Shown one piece after another: positions 36,376 through 45,803 of a DNA stretch of 64,000 bases. The translations under genes were made by a program, and so were the position numbers. The notes below the pieces were generated by a model that saw only the letters and a program-made list of their open reading frames with translations, was not told the origin of the DNA and did not search any database. The stretch comes from Myxococcales bacterium SG8_38 (GTDB taxonomy: Bacteria > Myxococcota_A > Polyangia > Polyangiales > Houyiibacteriaceae): positions 1 to 64,000 of the forward strand of contig LJTN01000022.1 in the NCBI GenBank assembly GCA_001303415.1, given 5' to 3'. The first letter of the stretch is position 1, and the number at the start of each line of letters is the position of its first letter.

Positions 36376-38174
36376 AACGCCTTGCCCACCTGAACCACCG
36401 CGCTCTGTCTAGTCACCGAAACCGACGGCGTCGCCCGCAGGGGGCGGAACAGGTACACCAGCGGCACGGTGAGGAGCGGTGCCGCCCCCGCGAGACCGAG
36501 CGAGAGACGTCCGGTGCCCTGGCCCCGACGCACGCACGACTGCACCGCCGCCTCGTCGGCGATGAACGGCTCGGGGCAGCCCGCGAGGGTAACGCCTTCG
36601 TAGATCGCGTAGCCCGTCAGCCCGAGCCCGAGGGCGCCGAGCGTCCAGGCCCACCAGGGCGGCCGCTCGTAGTCGGGCAGCAACAGCGGCATGGCCCCGC
36701 TTGCCGCCGCGCCACCGAACGCCGCGGTCGTCCAGACGCCGATGCGCGCGTCGCTCCACCGTTGCGCCGCGCTCAGGCTTGACGGCGCCTCGATGAACCG
36801 GTCGCCGAGGTCCCCGCGCCAGACGTGCAATCCGACGCTCGTGCCAATGCTCGCGACCCCGAGGCCAAAGAGGGACCAGCCTGCGATCCGGTGCTCACGC
36901 GGCCGCGGCGTTCCACGACGCGGCATTTCCCGCGGGTGTGGCTCCCCCGACTCGCTTGGGCCTACCGCCGCCGTCGCGGGGGTAGCGACCTCGGCCTCGA
37001 GCGCCTGGCCGTCGACACGCCAGCTCACACGGGCCATCGGATGCGGCCCGGTGAAATCGACGGACCGCCCTTCGAACAACGCGTTGATCCCGCGGCGCAC
37101 CTCGTCGGCGGCGAGCTGCCCATCTCGAGCGGCAAGCCACACCGACGCGGCCTCATGACCCTCTGCGCGGAGGTCGACGCGGACCTCTTGCGGTCCCACG
37201 GCCGTCACCGCGAGCACCTTCGCGCCGCCGAGGATGCTCGCCACCGTCGCCGCATGATCCATCCGCGAGCCCCATGCGGCTCGTGACGCGTATTGCAGGT
37301 GCAGAACGGGCCGCGTTCGCACCGCGCGCCCGAGCGCCGCGTCGAAAGCAAACGTGTTCGCGCCGCTTTCGATGGCGACGCGGTGGATACGCCCTCGCTG
37401 ACCCTCGTCGCACTCCACCTGCAGCCGGTATGTGCCCACTGGAAGCTCGACGCCCGTCAACGGCGTACGTCCGAACTCGACGCCGTTGATGCGCACCAAG
37501 CAATCCGCCGGCTCGCTCGTCACCCGCAGGTTGCCCGGGGCCTCCGCGGCCATCTCGGCGTCGACCTCCGCCAGAAGCTCGCGTACCTCCGGCGTATGAC
37601 GAAACGCGCTCGGCTCGACCCGGGGCACGAGCTGCCTGCACTCACGGGCCTGCCGCCGGGCTTCGGCGTGGTTCTTCGTCTCGACATACGCGCGGACCAT
37701 GAACAAGCAGGTGTCGAGCACCTGTTGAGCCCGGGCCGCTTCGCGGTTGAGCTCGGCGGCGGCCCGATCGGCTAGCTGCTGCGCCGCTTTGAGCTCGCGC
37801 CTTGCAGCCTTGTAATCTGCTCGCGCCAGGTATCGCACCGCCGCACGCGAGTGCTCGACCCATCGATCGATGTCGCTCTGGCTCACCTCCGGCGCCGGCG
37901 CCGACCCGACCACCTCGAAGCGCTCCGAGGCGCGATCCGCGCGCCACACCGATTCGCCCCGCACGCTGAGCTCGTACCGGAGAGCCTCGGCTTGCGCATG
38001 AAGCGCCTCGACGCGCATGGCATCGACGTCATCGCTTGCGACGAGCACCGGCAGCACCAACCAGCGCGCCGCGTCCGAGGGCAGGCTCGGGGGGCGGTCG
38101 GCCTGCGCCCGGGCTAGCGAGGAGCCGGTGACTGCCGCCAGCACTGCGGCCAATACCCAAGCGAGCCACCGCAT
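36372..38174 (-). CDS. PEGA-domain-containing protein
   Basis: Start MRWLAWVLAAVLAAVTGSSLARAQA; PEGA PGNLRVTSEPADCLVRINGVEFGRTPLTGVELPVGTYRLQVECDEG; C-terminal TMs. Confidence 0.8.
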   Translation of the reverse strand: MRWLAWVLAAVLAAVTGSSLARAQADRPPSLPSDAARWLVLPVLVASDDVDAMRVEALHAQAEALRYELSVRGESVWRADRASERFEVVGSAPAPEVSQSDIDRWVEHSRAAVRYLARADYKAARRELKAAQQLADRAAAELNREAARAQQVLDTCLFMVRAYVETKNHAEARRQARECRQLVPRVEPSAFRHTPEVRELLAEVDAEMAAEAPGNLRVTSEPADCLVRINGVEFGRTPLTGVELPVGTYRLQVECDEGQRGRIHRVAIESGANTFAFDAALGRAVRTRPVLHLQYASRAAWGSRMDHAATVASILGGAKVLAVTAVGPQEVRVDLRAEGHEAASVWLAARDGQLAADEVRRGINALFEGRSVDFTGPHPMARVSWRVDGQALEAEVATPATAAVGPSESGEPHPREMPRRGTPRPREHRIAGWSLFGLGVASIGTSVGLHVWRGDLGDRFIEAPSSLSAAQRWSDARIGVWTTAAFGGAAASGAMPLLLPDYERPPWWAWTLGALGLGLTGYAIYEGVTLAGCPEPFIADEAAVQSCVRRGQGTGRLSLGLAGAAPLLTVPLVYLFRPLRATPSVSVTRQSAVVQVGKAF

Positions 38175-38181
38175 GCCACCC

Positions 38182-39636
38182 CTAGAAGCACCCCAGGAAG
38201 GTGAGGGCGGAGCCCCCGCTCGCCGACGCTTGGAGGACCGCTGCCGTGCCATCGCTCACCGCGACATCGAGCCGAGTAGGTGGGACGCCAAGCGCATCGA
38301 GCACCTTGGCCTCCTTGATGACCGGCATGTCGTCGCTCCGCCCCACGACCGCCAGCTCGCGGCCTGCGGCGACGAACCAGGTATCGGTCGCGTCGTCGTA
38401 GGCGAGGGCAGTCGGCCCGTCCTGCTTGGCAGCCAGCTCGGTTGCCTGGAGCTTCGCCTGACAGAACCGACCTTCATCGCATTGCAGGCTCAGCCCGCCA
38501 AGCTCGCTCAGATGCAGCGCGCCATCGTTCAGATATGCGATGCCAGGGCCGCCGTCGCGGATGCTGATCGACGGCGTGTGCCCTCGCCCCACGTCGATGT
38601 CGAGCGCCAGCATTCCATCGTCGAAAACCCAGCCTGCCCGAAGATTGTCGGCCTGCTCCCAGAGCACGAAAGGGCCTGCCGCATCGAAGGGTGTATAGGC
38701 CTGGATGGAAACGGGGGTCGGCTCTTCGCCTAGGCCCGAAAGGCCCGCATCATCGAGCGGGCTCAATGCGAACGTGAGCAGGTCCTGATACCCGATGAAG
38801 CGCGACGGCAAGGCTATCACGCGCGGGTGGTAGGGCGGATTGTAGACGCCCAAATCGATGCCCTGCCGCCAAGCCGCGTGGAGCTCGCGCGCTTCGACGA
38901 TGATCGGCACCAGGCGCGAATCGACGTCCACCTCGAGAACGTGGAACGCAAGCTTGCCGAGCGTCACCAGCACCCGCGTGGCCGAGGCGTCTGACTCCAT
39001 GAATGCGACCTCTCCGAAAGGCTTGTCGATGTCGTCGTGATGACCTGTCCTGTTGCCAAGCGCGTCGTACGTCTCGACGCGCACCTGGTCTGAGACGATT
39101 CGCGCGACCAGGAAACCACCCTCGACAGATGCGACGGTTGCATGCTCGAAAAACACCTCGCCCTTGACCGACAACACACCCTCGTCGATGACGCCGTCGC
39201 AGTCGTTGTCCCTGCCGTCGCACAGCTCGACGCTTGGCAGGACCGCCCCGTCGCACACGAGGCCGCGTCCATGGGGCGCGCACGCGTACACCCCCGCGAC
39301 GCATACGCCCACACCCGCCTCATCGCCGCAAGGCTCGCCAAGCGACGGCCAGTTTTCATCGATCGCGTCGTCCCCGTCGTTGTCGATGCCATCGCACCGC
39401 TCGACGTCGGGATACGCCTCGTCATTCGACGGGGGATCGTCAACAGGCTTCGGCTCGCCTTCGGGTTCCGGATCGAGCTTCTGGCAAGTCCCCTCGACTA
39501 CGCTCAACGGCTCCGGACAAGTCAGCTCACCACAACCGAAGATGCAGAGCAACGAGCCCACGGCCAGCAACACCCTCGCGCGGCAAGACACAGCGGGATG
39601 CATGCAAGCCAGGTGGGTTTGCAGGAATGAGAACAT
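38182..39636 (-). CDS. Lipoprotein with MopE/Stigma-type metal-binding repeats
   Basis: RCDGIDNDGDDAIDENWPSLGEPC, LCDGRDNDCDGVIDEGV; LLCIFGCGE lipobox. Start codon uncertain (39636 or 39603). Confidence 0.8.
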   Translation of the reverse strand: MFSFLQTHLACMHPAVSCRARVLLAVGSLLCIFGCGELTCPEPLSVVEGTCQKLDPEPEGEPKPVDDPPSNDEAYPDVERCDGIDNDGDDAIDENWPSLGEPCGDEAGVGVCVAGVYACAPHGRGLVCDGAVLPSVELCDGRDNDCDGVIDEGVLSVKGEVFFEHATVASVEGGFLVARIVSDQVRVETYDALGNRTGHHDDIDKPFGEVAFMESDASATRVLVTLGKLAFHVLEVDVDSRLVPIIVEARELHAAWRQGIDLGVYNPPYHPRVIALPSRFIGYQDLLTFALSPLDDAGLSGLGEEPTPVSIQAYTPFDAAGPFVLWEQADNLRAGWVFDDGMLALDIDVGRGHTPSISIRDGGPGIAYLNDGALHLSELGGLSLQCDEGRFCQAKLQATELAAKQDGPTALAYDDATDTWFVAAGRELAVVGRSDDMPVIKEAKVLDALGVPPTRLDVAVSDGTAAVLQASASGGSALTFLGCF

Positions 39637-39835
39637 GTCGTTGCACTGATTATCGACGCTTCGCGTCGGCCGTTGCGTCCGCTCGAAGCGGACGGACACC
39701 CTACCGGGTTTCGCCGGTTTCTTGGCCGGAATTCTTCCCCAACCGACCGTCCGTCATGTGGCGCGGCTCCCGCCCTGACTCTCTTTCGCAGAAACCGACG
39801 GCGCTCGAGCCCGACAACCGGGTTGTGGCTGCGAC

Positions 39836-39867
39836 TTACACATGACATCACACATAGACACGTGTAA
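39836..39867. promoter_or_regulatory. Inverted repeat TTACACATG-N14-CACGTGTAA upstream of VapB-like antitoxin (candidate operator)
   Basis: Half-sites match 8/9; ends 4 nt before the ATG at 39872. Confidence 0.5.
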
Positions 39868-39871
39868 CAAT

Positions 39872-40075
39872 ATGATTATGGCGACCAATTTGGCCCTCGA
39901 CGACAACCTCATTGCAGAGGCGCAGAAGCTCGGTGGGCACCGCACGAAGAAGGCTGCGGTGACGGCCGCGTTGGAGGAGTACGTGCGGCGGCGAAAGCAG
40001 CTCGAGCTTCGAAGGCTGTTCGGCACGATCGACTACGACGAGAGCTACGACCACAAGCGAGGCCGCAAGCGTTGA
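39872..40075 (+). CDS. vapB: VapB-type antitoxin
   Basis: MIMATNLALDDNLIAEAQKLGGHRTKKAAVTAALEEYVRRRKQLELRRLFGTIDYDESYDHKRGRKR; overlaps toxin start by TTGA. Confidence 0.9.
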   Translation: MIMATNLALDDNLIAEAQKLGGHRTKKAAVTAALEEYVRRRKQLELRRLFGTIDYDESYDHKRGRKR

Positions 40076-40494
40076 ACGTGCTGGTCGATACCTCCGTATG
40101 GTCTCTTGCGCTTCGTCGTGAAGCCACGGGTCGATTGAGCGCGCTCCAGCAGAAGGTCGTGGCGGAGCTGTCTGCGCTCATCGACGAGGCTCGCGCGTGC
40201 ATGGCCGGCTGCATCCGTCAGGAGGTGCTGAGTGGCATCCCATCCCCCGCGCAGCTTGACAGGCTGCGCAACAAGTTGGCGGCTTTCGAAGACTTGCCCG
40301 CCGCGTCCCTCACGCACGTTCGAGCCGCTCGATTCTACAATCGCTGCCGTTCACGCGGCGTCCAAGGATCTCACATCGACTTTCTGATCTGTGCGCTTGC
40401 GGACGAGCACCGCGCGCCAGTCTTCACGCTCGATGCCGACTTCGAACGCTACGCAAGCATCTGCGGAATCGAGCTGCACCGCGCACGAGCTTAG
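40072..40494 (+). CDS. vapC: PIN-domain VapC-type toxin
   Basis: 140 aa, TTG start; NVLVDTSVWSLALRR...QEVLSG...SHIDFLICALADEHRAPVFTLDADFERYA. Confidence 0.93.
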   Translation: MNVLVDTSVWSLALRREATGRLSALQQKVVAELSALIDEARACMAGCIRQEVLSGIPSPAQLDRLRNKLAAFEDLPAASLTHVRAARFYNRCRSRGVQGSHIDFLICALADEHRAPVFTLDADFERYASICGIELHRARA

Positions 40495-40532
40495 GAATTC
40501 TGCGTTCAAGCCGGTCCTGGTATCCTGCAATC

Positions 40533-41489
40533 ATGACGTATCAGCTTGCGAAGCTCGCTCTGGTCGCCTTCGTACTCACGCTCACCCTGGCTGGCTGCAA
40601 GCGGGGCGCGTCGGATGATTCCGGCGAGGCACCGACGACGGGCTCAATCGAAACGGCCGATTCCGCCGAGCCGGCCACGCCGGAGGTTATCGATGCCGAT
40701 TGGGTGGCTTCGAAGTTTCAAGCGCCGCCGCCTCCGGAGACCAAGGACTGGGCTCGCGAGATTGAAATGGATCCCATCGCGGCGTTGAAGCAGATGGACC
40801 CGGGCGCGCTCCAACCGAAGCGGGACGTCTCTCCGCCGGGTCCCCGCGCCGATGACCCGAGCGTGGCGTCGACCGTGGCATCGAGCGCCCCGCGCGAAAA
40901 ACGCGCCGCCGCGTACAATCCGGATGCTCCGCTTCGCGGTTGGCCTCCGGCCGTCGGACAGCTCTATCCGAACATCGTGCTCAAGGATCAAACGGGGCAG
41001 GTGACGGCGCTCGGTGACTTTCTCGGCAAGGTCGTGCTGATCGAGGTGGTGGGGCTCACCTGCCGCGCCTGTCACGCGTTTTCGGGAGGCAACGAACCGG
41101 GCAAGCCGCGCTTTCGGGGCATCGCGCCACAACCGAACCTGTCTTCGATCGAACGCTACGTCAACGGGTACGCCAAGCTCTCGCTCGATCACCCGGACAT
41201 CGTGTTCGTGCAGCTCGTGCTCTACGGCATGGACGGGCAAAGCCCGCCGCGCGAGGAAGACGTCCGCGCATGGGCGCAGCACTTTGGTTTCGACCGGGCC
41301 AAGAACCAGGTCGTGCTGGTGGGCGACCAGCGCTTCATCAGCCCCGAGACGCGCCGCTTGATCCCAGGCTTCCACCTCATCGACCGCAATGGAATCCTGC
41401 GCGCCATGAGCAGCAACGATCCCCGTCATGATCCACTGCACTCCTCGTTGCTCCCAAAGCTCGGCGAGCTGGTGAATGGCGGAGGGTAG
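40533..41489 (+). CDS. Thioredoxin-fold/redoxin-like lipoprotein
   Basis: 318 aa; LTLTLAGCKRG lipobox; LYPNIVLKDQTGQVTALGDFLGKVVLIEVVGLTCRACHAFSGG; IPGFHLIDRNGILR. Confidence 0.75.
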   Translation: MTYQLAKLALVAFVLTLTLAGCKRGASDDSGEAPTTGSIETADSAEPATPEVIDADWVASKFQAPPPPETKDWAREIEMDPIAALKQMDPGALQPKRDVSPPGPRADDPSVASTVASSAPREKRAAAYNPDAPLRGWPPAVGQLYPNIVLKDQTGQVTALGDFLGKVVLIEVVGLTCRACHAFSGGNEPGKPRFRGIAPQPNLSSIERYVNGYAKLSLDHPDIVFVQLVLYGMDGQSPPREEDVRAWAQHFGFDRAKNQVVLVGDQRFISPETRRLIPGFHLIDRNGILRAMSSNDPRHDPLHSSLLPKLGELVNGGG

Positions 41490-41669
41490 CTCGGCCTTTC
41501 GGCGGCCACGTGGGCACATTGGAGCGATTCGTCATCCCATGGGGTGAGCCGCAGACCTCGATCGGCAACCGTCCACGGCCCGAGGGGCACATCGAGTTTG
41601 TAATCGCGGATACCTTGCTGTATCGACCGAGGTGGTGCCGCCGAAGTGGTTGCGGTCGCGAAAGGAGCC

Positions 41670-43220
41670 ATGAAGAACATGCTGGCGAGTCGAGCGACTC
41701 TCGGGGCGGCTCTGGCCGCTTCGATCTTGGTGCTCGTGGGTTGTCGCGAGCTCGCCGAGCCCAAAGACGGCTACATCATCGTTCCGCACATCTTGTCGCC
41801 GGTCACCATTCGCACCAAGGGGCTCGAAGGGGAGGGCTGGCTCAAGGCCTATACGAACGCAAACGAGTGGGAAGTGATTCACGTCTCGCCCGCAGGCGCG
41901 TTCACGTACAAGCAGGTGCTACCCACGCGCGTTTGGCACTGCAACAAGCCGGATGGCAGCGAAGGATGCGTGGCCCTGCTGCAGGCGGGCGACGAAAAGG
42001 GCTATCTGAACGCATCCAAACGCGAGCAGGGCAAGTTTCACGTCTGCACCGAGAGCTATCTGCAGAGGATGGGGCGTAAGCACTGCGGCGAGCGCGCGCT
42101 GGAAAAGCTCGTGTTTCCAAACGCAACCGATCCGGTGGATCGCGTGGCACTGAGTCGCACGCAGACCGACGGCGTGCTTTCGCACGAGTACCCGACGCCA
42201 GGCGCCACCTATGCGTGGAAGGGTGATTCGTGGAGCCGTCTCGTGAGCGGCAGCATCTCATCCCCCGACCTCGACCGTTGGCACCCTCCTGCCGAGAACG
42301 GGCCGACTTCCACCTGGCGGGAACGGCAGTACGTGCCCGGGGGCCGAGCACTCGTCACTTCCGAAAGCGAAAACGTTTCGATCGACATCGGGGCATGCTC
42401 GATCTTCTTTCCATGGCAATGGGAGGATCGCATGCCAAACGACTTTTGGTCTCTCTTCATCGGCCTGCAAACGGAGCAGCGCGGCTTCGCCGAGGTCATG
42501 CTCGACGGGATCATCGAGCATGCCGAGCCGAGCACGAATCTCATGCTCGATGCGTTTCTCTACATGGACGCGCTCACCAATGTCGTCCAGCGTACGGACG
42601 TGAGCCCGGAGTTTCACGTCTCGGCGGGCAGCGGCGCGCGGGGCTCGCAGGGCGACAACGAGATACACATCTGCCTGCGCAACTATTTCACGGCGAGCAA
42701 TGACATCCGAGAACGCCCCGATGCCTGGTATCGCTGGGATCAAGCCATTCTGAGCGGCTTCACGAGCCTGTTCGGGATCGGCGACTGCAAAGCGCGTCCT
42801 GTGTCCGTGTTCTACTGTGGCGCCATCGACCTCGATTCGGACGGGCGGGGGCGCTTTCGGATCGATCCCGACGTTCGGGTCGCGATGGAGGGCTATTCCG
42901 TGTTCAAGCCCAGTTGCAACAACAAGTTCATCCCGGCTTTCAAAGAGAGCCTCAAGAAGGGCATCCGTACCGCCGGCGAACAGAACCTCTCGGATGCCAT
43001 CGACCAACTGGTTCGAGGGCTTCGCGACAGCCTCGGAGTCGAGGCTCGCGCGCTCGAGCCCTCGCCGACGGGCCTCTACATCGTCACGGCGCAGACGCTC
43101 GACGATCCGCAATACGGTATCGGCAACTGCCTGCCCGACCTCGAAGCGCAAGATGTCGTACCGGTCTTGCAGCCCTCCCTCATCAAAGAGTACACGGCCA
43201 GGGGCATCACCAGATTCTGA
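41670..43220 (+). CDS. Hypothetical lipoprotein
   Basis: Start MKNMLASRATLGAALAASILVLVGCRELAE; SD aggag upstream; no recognised domain. Confidence 0.75.
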   Translation: MKNMLASRATLGAALAASILVLVGCRELAEPKDGYIIVPHILSPVTIRTKGLEGEGWLKAYTNANEWEVIHVSPAGAFTYKQVLPTRVWHCNKPDGSEGCVALLQAGDEKGYLNASKREQGKFHVCTESYLQRMGRKHCGERALEKLVFPNATDPVDRVALSRTQTDGVLSHEYPTPGATYAWKGDSWSRLVSGSISSPDLDRWHPPAENGPTSTWRERQYVPGGRALVTSESENVSIDIGACSIFFPWQWEDRMPNDFWSLFIGLQTEQRGFAEVMLDGIIEHAEPSTNLMLDAFLYMDALTNVVQRTDVSPEFHVSAGSGARGSQGDNEIHICLRNYFTASNDIRERPDAWYRWDQAILSGFTSLFGIGDCKARPVSVFYCGAIDLDSDGRGRFRIDPDVRVAMEGYSVFKPSCNNKFIPAFKESLKKGIRTAGEQNLSDAIDQLVRGLRDSLGVEARALEPSPTGLYIVTAQTLDDPQYGIGNCLPDLEAQDVVPVLQPSLIKEYTARGITRF

Positions 43221-43304
43221 GGTGAGCCCGGAGCACATTGGCAGAGATCCGTGCCTTTTGCGTGAGTTTTGGCTCGCGGGGTCTTTTAGCCCCATATTGG
43301 ATGA

Positions 43305-44648
43305 ATGGGGCGTTCTTTCTTTCTCTGCCTGGCGCTCGTCGCCGTGGTTGGCTGTGGTGACGACTCCGGCGCCGAGGCGCCCCCAGCGGTCGTTCGAACC
43401 GATCTCCCCTACGAGCTCTACTGCGACATCGCGCGCAGCGATTGCCAGGGGACGATCTATGATTCGGTGGCCGCCATGCTCGGCGCGGAGGATGTTCCGC
43501 GGCCGTTCATTCGGACGATCTCGGTCGAGGAACACGAGCAGGAGGTGCGGCGCAGCCTCAATCTCGAAGACTTGACCGGCGAGGACGCCGCCTCCCGCGG
43601 GCTTCGGCTTCTCGGCTTCATTCCCGAGCAGTCGGATAGTCTCGCGGCTGCGCAGGCCGAATACTTCATCACGCAGATCGCGGCCTATTACAGCCGCAAC
43701 AGCCGATCGATCACGGTCATCGATCGTGACTACGACGAGATAAACGCGCAGACGCTGCTGGCGCACGAGCTGGTGCATGCCATTCAAGACAACCAGTTCG
43801 GCCTCAATGCCGTGACCGCCTCCGCCGACACCGAAGACGGCGTCATCGCGGTCCGAAGCGTGATCGAAGGCGATGCGATGCACAGCTCGTTCGCCTGGGC
43901 GTACGACAAGCTCGGCTACCCTCCCGACGAGATCGACTGGGAGGAAATGCACCAAGAGCGAACCCGCGCTGAGAGGGAGGTCGCGGCAGACACTGGGATC
44001 GCGCTCATCGATTCGGCATCGGGCTTTCCGTATTCGTATGGTTTTCGTTTCATGACCTCGGCTACCTTGTCCGGCGGGCTTGCGGGACGGGCGGCTGCCT
44101 TCGAGTCGCCGCCGGCGGCGTCGCTCGAGGTCATGGCGGGCTATGATGCCGCGGCCCCTGCGCTCGATTTTCCCGCGGCGGCACATCCCGCTCCGGTCGG
44201 GGGCTATGCGCTCGACGTCGAGAACCGCTTTGGCGCCTGGTACGTATACGGCTTTCTTCGCCGGCGGGGCCTTTCTGACGAGGTCGCCTGGCCCGTGGCG
44301 CTCGGCTGGCGCGGGGACGTGCTTGCAATCTACGAAAACGGCGCGGACGTGGTCGCGGTCTGGCGCGTGCAGCTCGACCATCCGCTGAGCGCGCTCCTTC
44401 TCGAAAACGAGGTCAACGGCGATGTCTCGCCAGGCGCGTGGTCGGCGATCGCGGTCGAGGACGAGGTCTTCGTGTTGGCGGCCGAGAGCGGCGAATCTCT
44501 CCTGGCGTGGGCCGAGCAACCGCTCGACACGATGACCGCCTCGATCCTTCCGAAGAGCGCACGTCGCTGGGGCGGCCCGGTCTCGCCTGGTAACTGCTTG
44601 CAATCAAAGACGTTTTCGCTTCAATGGCCGGCGACCTTGTTGCAATAG
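43305..44648 (+). CDS. Lipoprotein with HExxH zinc-metalloprotease-like motif
   Basis: MGRSFFLCLALVAVVGCGDDSG; LLAHELVHAIQDNQFGLNAV...SVIEGDAMHSSFAWAY. Confidence 0.75.
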   Translation: MGRSFFLCLALVAVVGCGDDSGAEAPPAVVRTDLPYELYCDIARSDCQGTIYDSVAAMLGAEDVPRPFIRTISVEEHEQEVRRSLNLEDLTGEDAASRGLRLLGFIPEQSDSLAAAQAEYFITQIAAYYSRNSRSITVIDRDYDEINAQTLLAHELVHAIQDNQFGLNAVTASADTEDGVIAVRSVIEGDAMHSSFAWAYDKLGYPPDEIDWEEMHQERTRAEREVAADTGIALIDSASGFPYSYGFRFMTSATLSGGLAGRAAAFESPPAASLEVMAGYDAAAPALDFPAAAHPAPVGGYALDVENRFGAWYVYGFLRRRGLSDEVAWPVALGWRGDVLAIYENGADVVAVWRVQLDHPLSALLLENEVNGDVSPGAWSAIAVEDEVFVLAAESGESLLAWAEQPLDTMTASILPKSARRWGGPVSPGNCLQSKTFSLQWPATLLQ

Positions 44649-44674
44649 CAAGATTTCAGTCCTATTCTTGCAAT
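44598..44674 (+). promoter_or_regulatory. Three TTGCAAT direct elements upstream of Xre-type antitoxin (44598-44604, 44640-44646, 44668-44674)
   Basis: Direct reading; the last two lie in the intergenic/5' region of the TA operon. Confidence 0.35.
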
Positions 44675-44689
44675 TGAAAGGAGTCTGGC

Positions 44690-45070
44690 ATGTCCGTGGC
44701 AGCCGCCAAGACCACGCCCGACGCAGCCGATGTGGTGAGCAAGGCGCTGTTTCGCGCCGCCGAGTCATTGGGGCTCTCCTCGGCTGAGCTCGCGGAGATC
44801 ATCGGAACCAGCGAGTCGACGTTGTCGCGCATCCGAAACCGCAAGCGCGATCCGATTCCCCTGGGCAGCAAGGAAGGCGAGCTCGCGCTGTTGTTTCTGC
44901 GTGTCTTCCGGAGCCTCGATGCGCTGGTAGGGGGCAACGAGGCGCACGCCAAGGCCTGGTTGCACGCAAACAACCATCATCTGGGAGGAGCTCCGCTTCG
45001 GCGCATGAAGAAGATCGAGGGGCTGGTCGATGTCGCCGAATATCTGGACGCAATGCGCGGAACGATTTGA
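44690..45070 (+). CDS. Xre/MbcA/ParS-type antitoxin
   Basis: 126 aa; LFRAAESLGLSSAELAEIIGTSESTLSRIRNRKRDPIPLGSKEGELALLFLRVFRSLDALVGGNEAHAKAWLHANNHHLGGAPLRRMKKIEGLVDVAEYLDAMRG. Confidence 0.92.
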   Translation: MSVAAAKTTPDAADVVSKALFRAAESLGLSSAELAEIIGTSESTLSRIRNRKRDPIPLGSKEGELALLFLRVFRSLDALVGGNEAHAKAWLHANNHHLGGAPLRRMKKIEGLVDVAEYLDAMRGTI

Positions 45071-45797
45071 GCTCGTACGGATCGGCGGCACCCCATGGCG
45101 CGCCGTCGAATCGCAGCACGTGGCTTCGACCCGCAAGCTGGTCGATTCGGACGACGAGCAAGAGACGCTCGAAGCGTTGATCGACTCGGCCAAGCCGCCA
45201 TGGCCGAAGGGCCGCCGCTTCGTCGGCCTGCACTATCTATTGGCGACGCCTTTTCGGCATCCCCCGCTCCGGTACGGATCCCGCTTCGGCACCCGGCGCG
45301 AACGCGGCATTTTCTACGCGGCCGAGACGCATTCGACCGTGTTCGCCGAAAAGGCGTACTACGTATTGTTGTTCTTGGAGGGCACGGAGGCGGACATCAC
45401 CCCGTTGATGCGGCCCCTGACCGTGTTTCAGGTGCGCATCTCGACGAAGAAGGGCGCTGACCTCACGAGCCCACCCTTCGATGCGTTTCGCGCGCGGATC
45501 TCTTCACCGGTCAGCTATGGCGATTCGCAGCCGCTCGGCGCGGCGATGCGCGAGGCAGGTGTTGCGGGCTTTTGGTTCGTGTCGGCGCGCGACCCGCGCA
45601 GCGGTGTGAACGTCGGCTTGTTCGAGCCCGTATTCACGACGAAAAGGCCCCTCAATGCGGAGCAGTGGATCTGCACGGCGACGCGCACCCGTGTCGAGAT
45701 GCGGCCGGGGCCCGCCGTATTGCGTGAACGGACGAGCTTTGCTCGGAGCGTGTTCGAGATCGACGGCGTTTTGCCGGCTCCCAGCGCCTTGGCGTGA
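45030..45797 (+). CDS. RES-domain toxin
   Basis: 255 aa; VRIGGTPWRAVES...RYGSRFGTRRERGIFYAAETHSTVFAEKAYY...GVNVGLFEP; overlaps antitoxin 3' end. Confidence 0.88.
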   Translation: MSPNIWTQCAERFELVRIGGTPWRAVESQHVASTRKLVDSDDEQETLEALIDSAKPPWPKGRRFVGLHYLLATPFRHPPLRYGSRFGTRRERGIFYAAETHSTVFAEKAYYVLLFLEGTEADITPLMRPLTVFQVRISTKKGADLTSPPFDAFRARISSPVSYGDSQPLGAAMREAGVAGFWFVSARDPRSGVNVGLFEPVFTTKRPLNAEQWICTATRTRVEMRPGPAVLRERTSFARSVFEIDGVLPAPSALA

Positions 45798-45803
45798 CTG
45801 TCG

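Noticed and set aside
43276-43294. ggggtcttttagcccc hairpin upstream of the HExxH lipoprotein
   Set aside because: Only a 4-bp stem; not distinguishable from chance.
42258-44603. 781-aa minus-strand ORF
   Set aside because: Fully antisense to two convincing plus-strand lipoprotein genes; Arg/His/Asp-rich composition typical of antisense frames in high-GC DNA.
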